This document shows positions 52,504 to 62,982 of a stretch of DNA of 64,000 nucleotides, in pieces (the first letter of the stretch is position 1; every line of letters begins with the position of its first letter). The position numbers and the translations under genes are program-made. The notes below the pieces were generated by a model. The model saw nothing but the letters and a program-made list of their open reading frames with translations, was not told the DNA's origin and searched no databases. Source of the stretch: Paulinella micropora. Taxonomy: Eukaryota; Cercozoa; Imbricatea; Euglyphida; Paulinellidae. The DNA lies in assembly GCA_019918135.1 (NCBI GenBank), contig WBZZ01006551.1, positions 302,501 to 366,500 on the forward strand. The letters run 5' to 3'.

Positions 52504-52890
52504 GACATTTATATTAAATTGCCCTTGGTATTACAAGACATTGTCCAAGAATACCACGAAGAAACCCGCTTATATTTGTTGTCAATTCATACAAGTGATA
52601 CACTCCGCAAAATTCAACATATAGGGCATATTTTAGGTTTTAATTATGGTTTCCGTTCCAAGTATTACAAGAGCAACGAAGAAATATATAAAATGTTTGA
52701 CACACTCCGCGGGCATGTAGATACTTACATTTATAAAAACTTTAAAGATAAGCCCTTTTTTGTATTAAACGAAATGAAAAACATAAACCCCGAAAATATC
52801 TTTTATTGCTTTAATTCTTGCTTATGTGGCTTAACCAAGCAAAAAGGAAAATTAAAGAAATATTTAAACAATAAAGAAAAAAAGAAATAA
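52501..52890 (+). CDS. 129-residue protein at left edge of the unique centre
   Basis: MDIYIKLPLVLQDIVQEYHE... with a hydrophobic N-terminal helix, a Tyr/Lys-rich middle (FNYGFRSKYYKSNEEIYKMF), a Cys pair (CFNSCLCG) and a basic tail. The start LPLVLQDIVQEY recalls short F-box-like or virus-type helices, but no family can be assigned. Its ATG is the last codon of the inverted arm. Confidence 0.6.
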   Translation: MDIYIKLPLVLQDIVQEYHEETRLYLLSIHTSDTLRKIQHIGHILGFNYGFRSKYYKSNEEIYKMFDTLRGHVDTYIYKNFKDKPFFVLNEMKNINPENIFYCFNSCLCGLTKQKGKLKKYLNNKEKKK

Positions 52891-53027
52891 TGGACATTTA
52901 CAAGAATTTAAAAGGGGCTATGATAGAATTTGATTTATATAATTCAAAGGAATACGTAAATAAAATAAATAAACATGTTTCTATTATTGAAGACTTTTTA
53001 AATGGTCCTCTTGTATTACAAATTTAG
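52890..53027 (+). CDS. 45-residue ORF overlapping the previous stop (TAATG)
   Basis: The ATG overlaps the stop of the preceding gene in the word TAATG. The product starts MDIYKNLKGAMIEFDLYN and ends FLNGPLVLQI. Its first four residues equal those of the preceding gene (MDIY), which suggests a partial internal duplication. Translation by stop-start coupling is possible. Confidence 0.35.
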   Translation: MDIYKNLKGAMIEFDLYNSKEYVNKINKHVSIIEDFLNGPLVLQI

Positions 53028-53066
53028 TCCGCTTACGGACAAATGACACAGCACATGTGTTGTGTC
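53027..53066. terminator. Two adjacent hairpins downstream of the plus-strand central genes
   Basis: GTCCG-CTTA-CGGAC at 53027-53040 and an almost perfect palindrome GACACAGCACATGTGTTGTG (53045 onwards, to 53066). They lie between converging genes and probably mark 3' ends. Confidence 0.45.
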
Positions 53067-53209
53067 TAATTTTAAGTCATACCGCAACCACAAAAAAAAA
53101 CATTTAAATTTAATTTCTTGTCTTATCTGTGTATAAAAACCCCCGCTTTTGGTTTTAGTTGTTTTTAATTTGACCAACATAAAGAAAAAAAAATGATTAA
53201 TTTGCGGGG

Positions 53210-53464
53210 CTAACTACAAATTAAATTATTTCTTCGTTTTATGATATCAAGTTTTTTGCTTATGTTAATTACATTGTCCATTAGCCACGGATAACCTTTT
53301 TTATGATAACCTTCGGCCATGTCAATAATATTTCTTACTTCTTTAAAATCATCTATGTTTCCAATTTCTTTAAGTTGGTTTAAAGTAATATATAAACCGT
53401 TAATAAGGTTTTTATCGTTCATCAACTTCAACTCATGAAATGGATTGATTGCTAGAAATTCCAT
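53210..53464 (-). CDS. 84-residue protein, unknown
   Basis: From the ATG at 53464 (MEFLAINPFHELKLMNDKNL). All-helical, with KEIGNIDDFKEVRNIIDMAE and a basic C-terminus (KLDIIKRRNNLICS). It overlaps the next gene upstream by about 30 bp in another frame; the two may be separate overlapping genes or parts of one older gene. No family recognised. Confidence 0.45.
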   Translation of the reverse strand: MEFLAINPFHELKLMNDKNLINGLYITLNQLKEIGNIDDFKEVRNIIDMAEGYHKKGYPWLMDNVINISKKLDIIKRRNNLICS

Positions 53465-53618
53465 CGGCTTCAAAATCGGGGCTATCAATAATAATGTTGT
53501 TGGTTTTTGCTTGTATATACAAATACAAAGTATCCAAATATGTTAAAAGTCTGTCGTCGTCTTCGTTTTCAATCGTTTTAATTATTTGATTGAATTTCTG
53601 GTTTATCTCGGACGACAT
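53433..53618 (-). CDS. 61-residue acidic helical protein, unknown
   Basis: MSSEINQKFNQIIKTIENED..., acidic and helical (DDDRLLTYLDTLYLYIQAKT). It overlaps the 84-residue gene on the same strand. No family recognised. Confidence 0.4.
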   Translation of the reverse strand: MSSEINQKFNQIIKTIENEDDDRLLTYLDTLYLYIQAKTNNIIIDSPDFEADGISSNQSIS

Positions 53619-53654
53619 AGACCACCCTATATAGACGGCACTATATAGAATGTC

Positions 53655-54152
53655 TTATATATTTTTTATAAATTTTTTTTTTTTTTTAAGTTTATTCAAT
53701 TTGTCATGAATTGCTTTAATTTCCTCTTTGTTGTTGGTCCTGTAAGTTTGAAGGTTCATAATTTGACATTGTAAATAAGCAATAAATTCTCCTATTTGGT
53801 CTGTGTTTATAATATAATTTTCGTGTTGTTTGTCCTGCCGTTTTTTTAAGTTATCACATTGTGCTTTGAGTTTGTTGAATTCGTCGCTTTCTAATAATAA
53901 TTCATCCAAATCAAATTCCGTCGTGTCGTGCCTTATAAGTGGTTTTGGTTCAAAGCCGTCGCCCGCTTGTTGTTGTTGTTCTTTTTGTTCTCTCTGTTTT
54001 GCTTCTCGTTCTCGTTGTTTCCGCTTTTGATAAGCCTTAGCATTGGCTTCCCGTCTTTTTGGATAAGAGGCCATGTATGTTCGACATCGCTGACAATATG
54101 AATAAGATAAGTGTCTTTTTCTGATTTTACACCTATGACAAAAGTCGTCCAT
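53655..54152 (-). CDS. Zinc-knuckle and coiled-coil protein
   Basis: 165 residues from the ATG at 54152. CHRCKIRKRHLSYSYCQRCR (residues 5-24) has two CxxC pairs that can bind one zinc. A basic, Gln-rich helix follows (RREANAKAYQKRKQREREAK), then a predicted coiled coil (FNKLKAQCDNLKKRQDKQHE and IKAIHDKLNKLKKKKKF). The zinc part resembles the short zinc ribbons found beside HNH and GIY-YIG nucleases and in ribosome-like proteins. Probably a nucleic-acid-binding protein. Confidence 0.6.
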   Translation of the reverse strand: MDDFCHRCKIRKRHLSYSYCQRCRTYMASYPKRREANAKAYQKRKQREREAKQREQKEQQQQAGDGFEPKPLIRHDTTEFDLDELLLESDEFNKLKAQCDNLKKRQDKQHENYIINTDQIGEFIAYLQCQIMNLQTYRTNNKEEIKAIHDKLNKLKKKKKFIKNI

Positions 54153-54231
54153 TTTATAATAAACCCTTTATAAACTCATAATAAACTTTAGTAAAAAAAA
54201 AAATTATAAATCATATAATATAGCCCGCTAA

Positions 54232-54336
54232 ATGTTATCCCGCCCTAAATTAATTATTCCCGTTAGAGTTTTCAATATAGTGGCCGACGAAGACGAAACA
54301 TTTTATAATTCTGTAGTTGTTAAAATAAAGAGATAA
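54232..54336 (+). CDS. 34-residue ORF
   Basis: MLSRPKLIIPVRVFNIVADE... ending VVVKIKR. Short beta-like peptide. Possible small gene in the 290 bp gap between two minus-strand genes; low certainty. Confidence 0.2.
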   Translation: MLSRPKLIIPVRVFNIVADEDETFYNSVVVKIKR

Positions 54337-54379
54337 TAATATATTCCAAAGTTAAAGAAAAAAAAATATTATATATAGT

Positions 54380-54457
54380 ATGGATACCGACCCGATTATG
54401 AATTTTGTTCTGTGTGTGTTGTCTTCTTATTCGTTCAAAGAGTATCATAATGAATAG
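54380..54457 (+). CDS. 25-residue ORF
   Basis: MDTDPIMNFVLCVLSSYSFK... and a stop just inside the end of the convergent gene. It follows an AT-rich stretch. Very short; may be chance. Confidence 0.15.
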   Translation: MDTDPIMNFVLCVLSSYSFKEYHNE

Positions 54458-55236
54458 TTAAATAAACACGGCTCGCCTTCTTCTGGTGGGGGGTCTGGTT
54501 CGCCTTCTTTTATATATGGCGGGTCTGGTTCGCCTTCAATAATAGCCCGTTTGCCTTCTGGTTGGCCTTCGTTGTCCTCTTGTTCTTCTTCTTCGTCTGG
54601 TTCTTCTTCCTGTTCGCTCTCTGGTTCTTCTTTCTTTGGTTTCCTTTCTTTCTGGTGTAATAATGTTTTATATTTTGATTTCAATTCCCTGTTATTTTCT
54701 CGTAATTGGCTTATGGTCGCCGTGGCTTGCTTCAATTCCCCCCTTAATCGTTTAAGTTCTTTTTTAGTTTTTTCCAATTCATTTATAGAAATTTCTTTTT
54801 TTGTATTCTGTTTTGCTTGTTCGTTTATCGTTCTGTGTAGTCCGTCATAATGAGATTTGGAAATCGTATATATTATTGGCTTACCACTTTCGGCATTCGT
54901 TATTGTGTATAATGGCCCGCTGTTTCCTTCGCCTTGAAGAATTCTTTTATAACTTGAAGCAACTAAGCCATTTTTTACCTCGTCGGCTAAAATTGCCATA
55001 AACATTTTTGCGATTGATATCAATCCTTTTAATTTTTCCTTAAGAATTGGTTTCGTGTCCGCTGGTCTTGGTTCGGATTTTTCCACATGTTCAAGGGCAT
55101 TCTTATAGGTGTCGTTCCCGTGTCGTCCATTAATACACGACGGGCAAAGGTTATAAGTCCCGTTGTCGCTATTGTAGCGGAGACCTTTATTTAATTTTTC
55201 CTTCGTGTAGTTTTCAAAAAATTTCGGCAAGTTCAT
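54445..55236 (-). CDS. 263-residue protein with zinc pair, coiled coil and acidic tail
   Basis: Its ATG (55234-55236) is the last codon of the right inverted arm. The N-terminus has LCPSCINGRH (one CxxC plus His). A folded part follows (SIAKMFMAILADEVKNGLVA, then YTITNAESGKPIIYTISKSH), then a long coiled coil (ELEKTKKELKRLRGELKQAT ...), and an acidic, Pro-rich tail with a repeated GEPDPP word. No enzyme motif seen. It may bridge DNA and other proteins of the element. Confidence 0.6.
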   Translation of the reverse strand: MNLPKFFENYTKEKLNKGLRYNSDNGTYNLCPSCINGRHGNDTYKNALEHVEKSEPRPADTKPILKEKLKGLISIAKMFMAILADEVKNGLVASSYKRILQGEGNSGPLYTITNAESGKPIIYTISKSHYDGLHRTINEQAKQNTKKEISINELEKTKKELKRLRGELKQATATISQLRENNRELKSKYKTLLHQKERKPKKEEPESEQEEEPDEEEEQEDNEGQPEGKRAIIEGEPDPPYIKEGEPDPPPEEGEPCLFNYSL

Positions 55237-55344
55237 TTCGTCGCCCTTTCGTCCCCTGTGTTATATTGTTGTAAAAAAGAAACCATTATTTGTTTCAGAC
55301 TATGTCTTCAACAAACTTCATATATAATCTCTTTGTGTGTCGTC
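55234..55344 (-). promoter_or_regulatory. Shared leader ending at start codon, right copy
   Basis: Inverted counterpart of 52393-52503, leading into the gene that starts at 55236 on the minus strand. Confidence 0.6.
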
Positions 55345-55815
55345 TTAATGTGCCGTTATAGTTGGAGTTGTGAGGTCTTCTTTGTGTAGCCTTATTATAT
55401 TGCTTTTAACGAGGGTCAAATCGCACTCTGTAAAAATGCGGGCTAATGTGTCCAAATCTTCCAATGTCAATTTATTCATATTGTCGTTTAGTGCTTTTTT
55501 TATGGTGTGTGTCTTTTGCTTCTTTTTCTGTGTGTAATTCGGGTTTCCATAAACTGCCCGCCGTTTTCTTTCTGTTGCGGGAGTGTATGCTTTCTTAATT
55601 TTATAATATCGGGTTTTGCCTTCCTTGGTCTGGTGTTTGACGAATGAAAAATAATAAGTCTGTCCGTTTATGATTTCTTTTTTTGGTGCTGGTGGTGTGG
55701 CCCTGTCTCCTTTGAGACTACCAACGGGACGGCCAACGGGCCTTTTAATTATGCTATTGTCTCCGCCACACTCGGAAGCGGTGATATTATTTGGTTCTGT
55801 GTTTGTTGTTGTCAT
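55345..55815 (-). CDS. AT-hook protein, right arm
   Basis: 156-residue counterpart of 51922-52392, with Ser for Asn in the LVKSNII segment near the end. Open throughout. Confidence 0.65.
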   Translation of the reverse strand: MTTTNTEPNNITASECGGDNSIIKRPVGRPVGSLKGDRATPPAPKKEIINGQTYYFSFVKHQTKEGKTRYYKIKKAYTPATERKRRAVYGNPNYTQKKKQKTHTIKKALNDNMNKLTLEDLDTLARIFTECDLTLVKSNIIRLHKEDLTTPTITAH

Positions 55816-55986
55816 TGTCCCCTTTGTCTTATACTATATCGGATATATTTATTTAGAATAAAATTAATTAATTAATCTTCTTTAATATTAATATTAGCCG
55901 TATTTCAATTTAAATAATTAAAGATATATGCTTTATAATAATTATTTATTTTTCAAATTTTTATTTTTGTAAAAATATAAAAAAAG
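55816..55986. promoter_or_regulatory. AT-rich divergent promoter or origin region, right arm
   Basis: Inverted counterpart of 51751-51921, with the same palindromes. Confidence 0.5.
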
Positions 55987-58900
55987 ATGATTGACGGTGC
56001 GACATGTGGGACGGGGCGGGACGAGGCCCCTGTATATGGTGGGGATGATAAAAATCTTAATAAAAAAATAAAATTGACACGGACCACCATAAAATTTTAT
56101 GCGGGGTTAATAACAAACACCGATGACTTCAAAGAATACACGGCCCGCGGGTTATACGATTACCTGACGACACGAAATAATCCTGTAGGCTATGAAGGAC
56201 TGTGCGGGGGTGTGAAGTTTTATGTGGATTTGGAACGCGATTTTAAAACGAAAAAAGAAATGATGACGGCCCGCGCGGAATTCTTAGAAAAATGTAAAGA
56301 GGACTTTATGCGGGTAGCGAAATGTAAAATGTCCGATATTGCTATTATGGATGGGTCCAGAAAGAAAAATAAAAAATGGAGATTGTCCTTTCATATGGTT
56401 GATAATAGCGGGGCAATATATGAGGACGGAATGGAGGTTAAAAAAATCATTGAAAACGATAAAGAGTTTTTATGCGATATGGGTGTCTATACGAACCACG
56501 ACCGCCGTCAATTGTTTAGACTGCCTTTATGTAGCAAGGAGGGGGAAGCAATACCATTTATTAGAATTGATAAACCATTGACCCGCGATAATTTTCACGA
56601 GTGTCTCGTGTCTCATATCGGCGATTATGAGGTCAGCGAAATAAAGCGGTATGAGGGCTATAATGATAATAATAACGATAACATAAGCAGTGCTTTAGGT
56701 GCTTTAAAGCAATTTCTCCCGAAAATAGCGGAAGCAAACAATGGAATTCAAAAAGTTGAAACAAACGAGGCGGGACAAATGTTTATAAACTTAAAGCGAT
56801 GCAAGCCGTTATTTTGTTTTACTCATAAAAGAACACACACGGCAGACAATACCGATTATATATTGGTCAATCCAGATGGGACTATGTTTTATTCTTGTTG
56901 GAAGCCACCGAAAGGGCCTTTGGTCCCGTTGTTTGTATTGTCAAAGGCGGAAAAACAAAAAGACATAATAAACAAACTAACGGCGAAAAAGGATGGAATG
57001 TTAAATGAGATAATACAGGGCTTTAAAGAAACAGCAGAAACCAAGACAACACGGGCGAAGTGGTGCGGGGCGGATAGTCTTATTATGGACACGATGAACA
57101 CGGACCAGAAAAAGATATTAATCGGAATAAGGTCAAATCTAGCAACGGGCAAAAGTGTGGCCGTTATTGATATGATAAGGGAACATATAGAAAGGTATCC
57201 AGAAGGTAAAATATTAGTTATAACAATGAGGCAGGTACTGGCTCGGCAAACCGAAAAAGATTTTGAAGAACTTGATTTCTTTTGTTATCTCAACAAAGAA
57301 CATAAGAAATTCATAACAGAAAATAGGGTTATATGTCAATTAGATAGCCTTCAACATATACGATGGGGCGGGGATAAGCCGACATTAATTATTATTGATG
57401 AAGCCGATCAGGCAATAAGACATTTAAATGCGGAAACTTACAAAAATAATCCGTGTGCTCATAGAAATTATTGCGACACTTAGAATGATGATTAAGGGAA
57501 GTGGAAAAATCATTTGTTTAAGTGCGAACTTGAAACAACGAGATATAAAGAAATGGCGGAATATGTGCTCGGACGAAACAAAAACACAAATTATTGTAAA
57601 TGACAGCCGAGAATTTCATAAACCACAGGTCATTAAAATGGCAATAAACGATATGCAAATTTTACAAGATGCGGGGCGGAAGTTGGACGAAGGGAAACGG
57701 GTTTATTTGGCTTCTAATCATAACATAACCACCATTAAGAAATTTCACGAGTATTTACTCAAAGGGCGAAATATCAAAGGCTTATTAATAACTACCGAAA
57801 CATTAACTGAGGAACCCGTAAAAAGGGCGATAGAAAATATAAATGCGGAATGGCAGAAATATGATTTATTATGTGTTTCTCCGTGTATTCAAAGCGGTAT
57901 TAATTTCACCAAGACCGATTATTATGATAATGTTTATGGCTTGTTTTCAAATGGTAGCAACTCAAGCGGGGATGCGTGTCAAATGCTCCGACGTGTGCGA
58001 TATCCAAACGATAGCGAAATATTTGTTAATATTACGATGCGAGGCGGAAATCGTCCAACAAATCCAAAAGACATATTACAACATATGGGGAACGACCGCG
58101 AAAATATTCTCCAAGGAATGCGAGATAGATGTATGGATTACGACTTGGGCGACACGGGAATGCCAACATTCTATAATCACCCGTATCCAAAGTTAATTTC
58201 CGAATTGGTAGCAGAAGATAATGCGGATAAAAACGAATACATATATAATTTCATTAAAGAACAAATGACATACGGGAACAATGTCATTCAAGTTTTACCA
58301 GAAGACCAAAACGAATTAAAAGCCGTTAATAAGGAATTAACGATTGTATCTAATGAAGTGGATGAAAAAGAGGCAGTTGAATTAAAAAATGCTCCCGAAA
58401 TAACGACGAATGAAATGGAAAAAATAAGCAAAAAAATGAAATCTAATCAGCAAGAAATTGAACGAATGGATATAATTAAATTAAAGAAGTATTGGCTTAA
58501 ACGAAAATTTAAATTGAGTAAATATCCAAATAATGCGAGTTGGTATTTGAATTATAGCAACGAACGGCTTATTAATCAATACGAAAATTTATCAGGGTTT
58601 TATAAAGAACCCGAATTCAGTATTGAAAAAGGCTTGGAGAAACTAAAAGAAAAAGAAATAAATAGAGAGTATGAACAAGCAATAAAAGAGGTTGATGAAG
58701 AAAAAGGAAAAAGAAACATAGACCCCGAGAAATGGGTGTTTAAAACAATGTCTAATAAATACAACTACGAGAAACAAAAGTTATTATGCGGGATATTTAG
58801 CGATACGGGATTTAAATCATTTCATGACCGCGACACGATATTGAACCGCACAGAACTATTAAATAACTTGTCAAAAATACATTTAAATTATATGAGCAAT

Positions 58901-59233
58901 CCAGAGCACATTGTCAAAGTGTTGAATAAGAAGAAGGAGAAAATGGTAAGTTTATCAAAACTTAATCCAAATGAACCTTCATTTAAAAAAAAAATGTTAG
59001 AATTCACAAATGGAAGTTTTAAAGATACATATGGCGTGTCAATAATGGCAACGAATAAACACAGAACTCATTATTATCTAAATACACCAGTCGATGCGAT
59101 ATTTTCAAGGGTTGAAAATGAAGAATTTATCCCCGTTTTAGGGGCAAAGGCACCACAGGAGGAAGTTGTTGAAGAAGAAAATAAATTAAGCACGAGCGAA
59201 AAGTTGGAAGCAATAATTAATAAGAGGAAATAG
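55987..59233 (+). CDS. Primase plus UL9-like helicase replication protein, right arm
   Basis: Same organisation and motifs as the left-arm gene: primase VDLE and FHMV, zinc segment, ATGKS, DEAD, and C-terminal helicase motifs, with one residue difference near the end (Phe for Leu in NEPSFKKKML). The same single change of frame is present. Total length of the two overlapping parts is about 1,080 residues. Confidence 0.8.
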
Positions 59234-59251
59234 AAGGCGAACAAAGTATTA

Positions 59252-59397
59252 TTTTTTTTTGAAGGTATGTGAATGAGGGGGCTAGGTGGGAAATATTTTT
59301 TTGAAGATAGGGGAATGAGGGGGCTTGGTGGGAAATATTTTTTTAAGGGTATGTGAATTAGGGGGCTTGGTGGGAAATATTTTTTAGGAATATAATT
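59252..59397. repeat. Second direct-repeat block, right arm
   Basis: Inverted counterpart of 48340-48485 (GGGGGCTTGGTGGGAAATAT units). Confidence 0.7.
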
Positions 59398-59501
59398 TCC
59401 CAGCAAAGCCCCGATTTTTTTGGAGGAAGAAAACAAGAAGGAGACAAAAAGGGCTTACTAAGTGGGATTGGATAATAAAATCCCGATGCCACGCCCGAAG
59501 G

Positions 59502-59627
59502 GTAATATGCCTTTTACTCACTCCTTACTTCTTGCTTAACTCCTTACTTCTTGCTTACTCAATCCTTACTTCTTGTTTAACTCCTTACTACTTGCTTACT
59601 CACTCCTTACTTCATTCATTGATAAAA
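59502..59627. repeat. Iteron-like block, right arm
   Basis: Inverted counterpart of 48110-48235 (ACTCCTTACTTCTTGCTTA words), with minor substitutions. Confidence 0.7.
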
Positions 59628-59719
59628 AACAAGGTCATTTTTTGCCCCTTTTGAATGAGACTATAAAAGAAAAAATAAGAATGAACAACTCCACTAAATA
59701 AAGCCCTTCATATACAGAC

Positions 59720-59917
59720 ATGCCAAAGGGAAAAATTGCTAAGCAACAGAGAAAATATCAGCGGGCCAACAGAAGTTTTTCCTCAGCAGTATCCCGCGGA
59801 CACGACAAAGAACAGCAAGCAACTCACCATAAGCAAAAAGTTAATTCTTTATTTAGTAAGCAGAAAATAAGCAATGCTTTGGTAAGTGATATGGTTTATA
59901 AATCAAAGACAACTTAA
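59720..59917 (+). CDS. Small basic protein, right arm
   Basis: 65-residue counterpart of 47820-48017, with Ile instead of Phe at residue 6. Open throughout. Confidence 0.6.
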   Translation: MPKGKIAKQQRKYQRANRSFSSAVSRGHDKEQQATHHKQKVNSLFSKQKISNALVSDMVYKSKTT

Positions 59918-60084
59918 CTTCTTACTTGCTTCATTCTTTTAAAATCATTGTATATGATGCCAAAAGAGAGCCTAACCACTGAACAAATGATTAATATTAT
60001 TACCACATATACGAAGAAGAAAAATAAGAATAAGACCCTTAATTATACTATTAAGCACAACAATATATAACAACATATAACAAT

Positions 60085-60708
60085 ATGGCAACCAGAAAAC
60101 CAAAGGCAATCACGATTGATTACAATAAAGGGAAACTTTATACAATCCGATCACCACATACAGGAAAAATCTATATTGGAGCAACCACTCAGACATTATC
60201 TCAACGAATGACACAACACAGAAACAACTTTAAAAAATGGACAAATGGGAAATATTGCTATGTATCTTCTTTTGAAATCTTACACACGGGAGATGCTTAC
60301 ATTGAATTACTCCGTGAATGCCCGTGCGATAATAAAGAACAATTAGCCAAATATGAAGGTGAAGCAATCCGCAATACTATCAATTGTTGTAATAAATACG
60401 TAGCAGGACGAACACGGAAGGAATATTATGAAGCAAACAAAGAAGCAACACAGCAACGACACAAGAAATATTATGAAGCAAACAAAGAAGCAATAAGACA
60501 ACATAAACAAGAATATTATGTAGCAAACAAAGAAGCAGTACAGCAACAAGTAAAAAAATACAGTGAAACACACAAAGAAGCAATATCACAGAAAAAGAAG
60601 GAATACCACAAAACACACAAAGAAGCAATCAACGAACAACGACGAGAACGATACCAACAGAAAAAACAACAAATCACAAACGAACTCACACCGCCACAGC
60701 CTTCATAA
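60085..60708 (+). CDS. GIY-YIG endonuclease 2 with repeat tail, right arm
   Basis: Exact-length counterpart of the left-arm gene (207 residues) with the same core and the same repeat tail. Open throughout. Confidence 0.85.
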   Translation: MATRKPKAITIDYNKGKLYTIRSPHTGKIYIGATTQTLSQRMTQHRNNFKKWTNGKYCYVSSFEILHTGDAYIELLRECPCDNKEQLAKYEGEAIRNTINCCNKYVAGRTRKEYYEANKEATQQRHKKYYEANKEAIRQHKQEYYVANKEAVQQQVKKYSETHKEAISQKKKEYHKTHKEAINEQRRERYQQKKQQITNELTPPQPS

Positions 60709-60863
60709 CCCACACACCACTTTTTTTCGTGAGCCTAGCAACTATTTTTTTTTCGTTAGTCCAGACCGATACACCAATTAAGGGCCGAAACCCGCGCAAC
60801 CAATTTTGGACAAAGATGATCACTTTTGTCCTTTTGTCCAAAGCAAAAAGAAGACCAGCCACC

Positions 60864-61367
60864 ATGAGCGAAAATCGTGCTATTGTTTCAAGAAGTGCCC
60901 CAGAGACGGATGCCGAAGTTGAAAGGCGAATTAAGCGACGAAAAAAATTAAGCAATAATGTTGAAATAAGGGCCTCACTTGACAAGACCGAGGGGGAAAT
61001 TAAAGCCTTGTCTCACCGAATTATTTCTTTGAAGAAAGCGAGAACGAAAAAAGAGCAAGAGGTTAAAGCCCTACGGCAGAAATTGAGAGAGGCAAAAGAA
61101 ATTACAGAGGATATTGATTTCGTTAGAATTTTGGAACTCAAGCAGGAGCAAATTACGACGGAGACCAAAAAGTTTAAACAATGGATACAGCAGGGGGGAC
61201 ACAGGAAAATAGCGGGCTTCAACGAGCAACAATATAAACGGGTTTATCAACTTATTACGAGTGGAGTATTATTTGACGATGCTTTAAACAGAGTTATCCA
61301 AGCAATTCCTCCCAGCAATCCCCCACCCGCACTAATGGAGGTCTCCTCATCTTCGTTGGCAGTCTAA
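60864..61367 (+). CDS. Coiled-coil DNA-binding-like protein, right arm
   Basis: 167 residues from the ATG at 60864 in a good eukaryotic context (ACCATGAGC). The frame is open upstream too but has no ATG there. Basic N-terminal stretch (VERRIKRRKKL), then about 80 residues of heptad-like helix (ALSHRIISLKKARTKKEQEV ...), then a short globular end with FNEQQYKRVYQLITSGVLFD. It resembles a dimeric basic coiled-coil protein, possibly a regulator or structural partner of the recombinase gene it converges on. No family recognised. Confidence 0.6.
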   Translation: MSENRAIVSRSAPETDAEVERRIKRRKKLSNNVEIRASLDKTEGEIKALSHRIISLKKARTKKEQEVKALRQKLREAKEITEDIDFVRILELKQEQITTETKKFKQWIQQGGHRKIAGFNEQQYKRVYQLITSGVLFDDALNRVIQAIPPSNPPPALMEVSSSSLAV

Positions 61368-61542
61368 TGTGTGTTTTTCAACACACTAAAATATTTATGT
61401 GTTTTTCAACACACCAAAAAATTTAATTGAATTTTTAAAAGTTTTAATCAGAAAAAAGAAACAGAAAAAAGAAACAAAACAAAAAACAAAAAACCCCATT
61501 ATTCAAAGAGATTTAGTCCCTTAGACAAATGTCAATAGCAAA
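61368..61542. terminator. Convergent 3' region with hairpins, right arm
   Basis: Inverted counterpart of 46180-46367, with the same two TGTGTTTTTCAACACA-type hairpins next to the stop of the coiled-coil gene. Confidence 0.5.
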
Positions 61543-62944
61543 CTATTGATCGATTTTATTCAATACATTTCTTTTTTTCAATCGGCTACTCCGTCTTATT
61601 GGTTGGCTTACCCCGTTTTCGTCTATGAGTTTATAACACTCTTTCTTTTTCTCAGTTTGCTTTGCTTCGGGTTGCTTTGCTTCGTGTTGCTTTGCTTCCT
61701 CCGTCGTGGTTTCCTTTTTACTCATTACAAACTCATTCACAATAACAGCCCCAATTCCGCTTATTTTTCTAAGTGTTGTATTAGTTATTTTTCCGCCGTA
61801 GTCATTCCAAATTTTGTTTAATAACTCAAACTTATCCTCACGGCTTGCTTTTTTCCCTAAGGGTTTATATTTGCCGTCGTCGTCCTCGTTTTCGCTTTCA
61901 TTTTCTGCCCCTTTGACATTCAGACATAAGTCAATTTTCCGTCTTAATTCTTCCAACTCGGTTTTTATTCCTTCTTCCATCATTTCACGGGGGTCCGCAA
62001 CATTCACCCAGCTATAAGAAAAACTCGTAAGCATATCACCATGTCCCAACACATTAGAGACCCAAGTATTAAAATTTGTTGTTTTCGGATTAGCAAAATT
62101 CGTGTATGACAAACTCGCGTATAATTTTCGCAACATTGAAGACCTTTGTTTATAGTCCGCCAACCAAGGAAACACTTTAATTATTCGTTTGTTTAGTTCA
62201 TTGTTTTTGTCTTTCGCTAGTTGTCCGTCGTCGTTGATTATTATTGCTTTCTTTTTCTTGAAGTGATTTCTTATTGAATTTACTTGTTCAATAACAAAAG
62301 AAGGAGTAAATAAAACAACTGGCCTCTCGGTCCAATTCTTTTTTTGCCTCTCTCTCTTTTTCGCTAAATTATCCACTCGCAACCAACTTGGTTTGTCGTG
62401 TATTAATTCATAAGTGTTTTTATCAAATATCTCAACGGGTCGCGCCCCTATTGCTATCATCAAAGCCAATAGTTTTCATATAAGGGTCATTGCTCAAAAT
62501 CATTTCATTCATTTTCGCCATTACCTCCCTTACATCTATCTGTATTTTTTGTTCGTTTTTTTCTTTGACATCTTTTTTATACCCCTCAACAATTTCTATT
62601 CGCTCATCTTCATTGATATTGAAATATTTATCTAATTTAGACATCTCATAAACTTTCTTGCTTTGATTTGGTTTTATTGCTTTTGTTCTCACTTCGCTCA
62701 ATCTCTGTCTCCTTGAAGTTGTATTCGGATAAATAATAGCATACTTTGTATAAACAATTGGCATCGCTTTTAATAATTCGTCCTCTGTTGTCGTTTTACT
62801 AAACAATAACAAAATAGCATTATGAAAGGCCTTTGACGGCTTCGCATCACTTGTAAAAAAGTTTGATACGACATCATATATTTTTTCTTCTGTGTCTGCT
62901 ATGTTCAATTGTTTGATAAATTTTCTGTCGTTTTCGTTCCACAT
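61543..62944 (-). CDS. Tyrosine recombinase, right arm (interrupted copy)
   Basis: Counterpart of 44791-46179. It shows the same catalytic motifs (GARPVEIF, SSMLRKLYASL, VLGHGDM, SFSYSW) but is read in two overlapping frames, so it appears broken once. Small substitutions and a different last dozen residues separate it from the left copy. The element thus keeps one uninterrupted recombinase. Confidence 0.75.
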
Positions 62945-62982
62945 TCTGCCCCGTTGTTGTTGCTTCAAAAAAATGAAGTATG

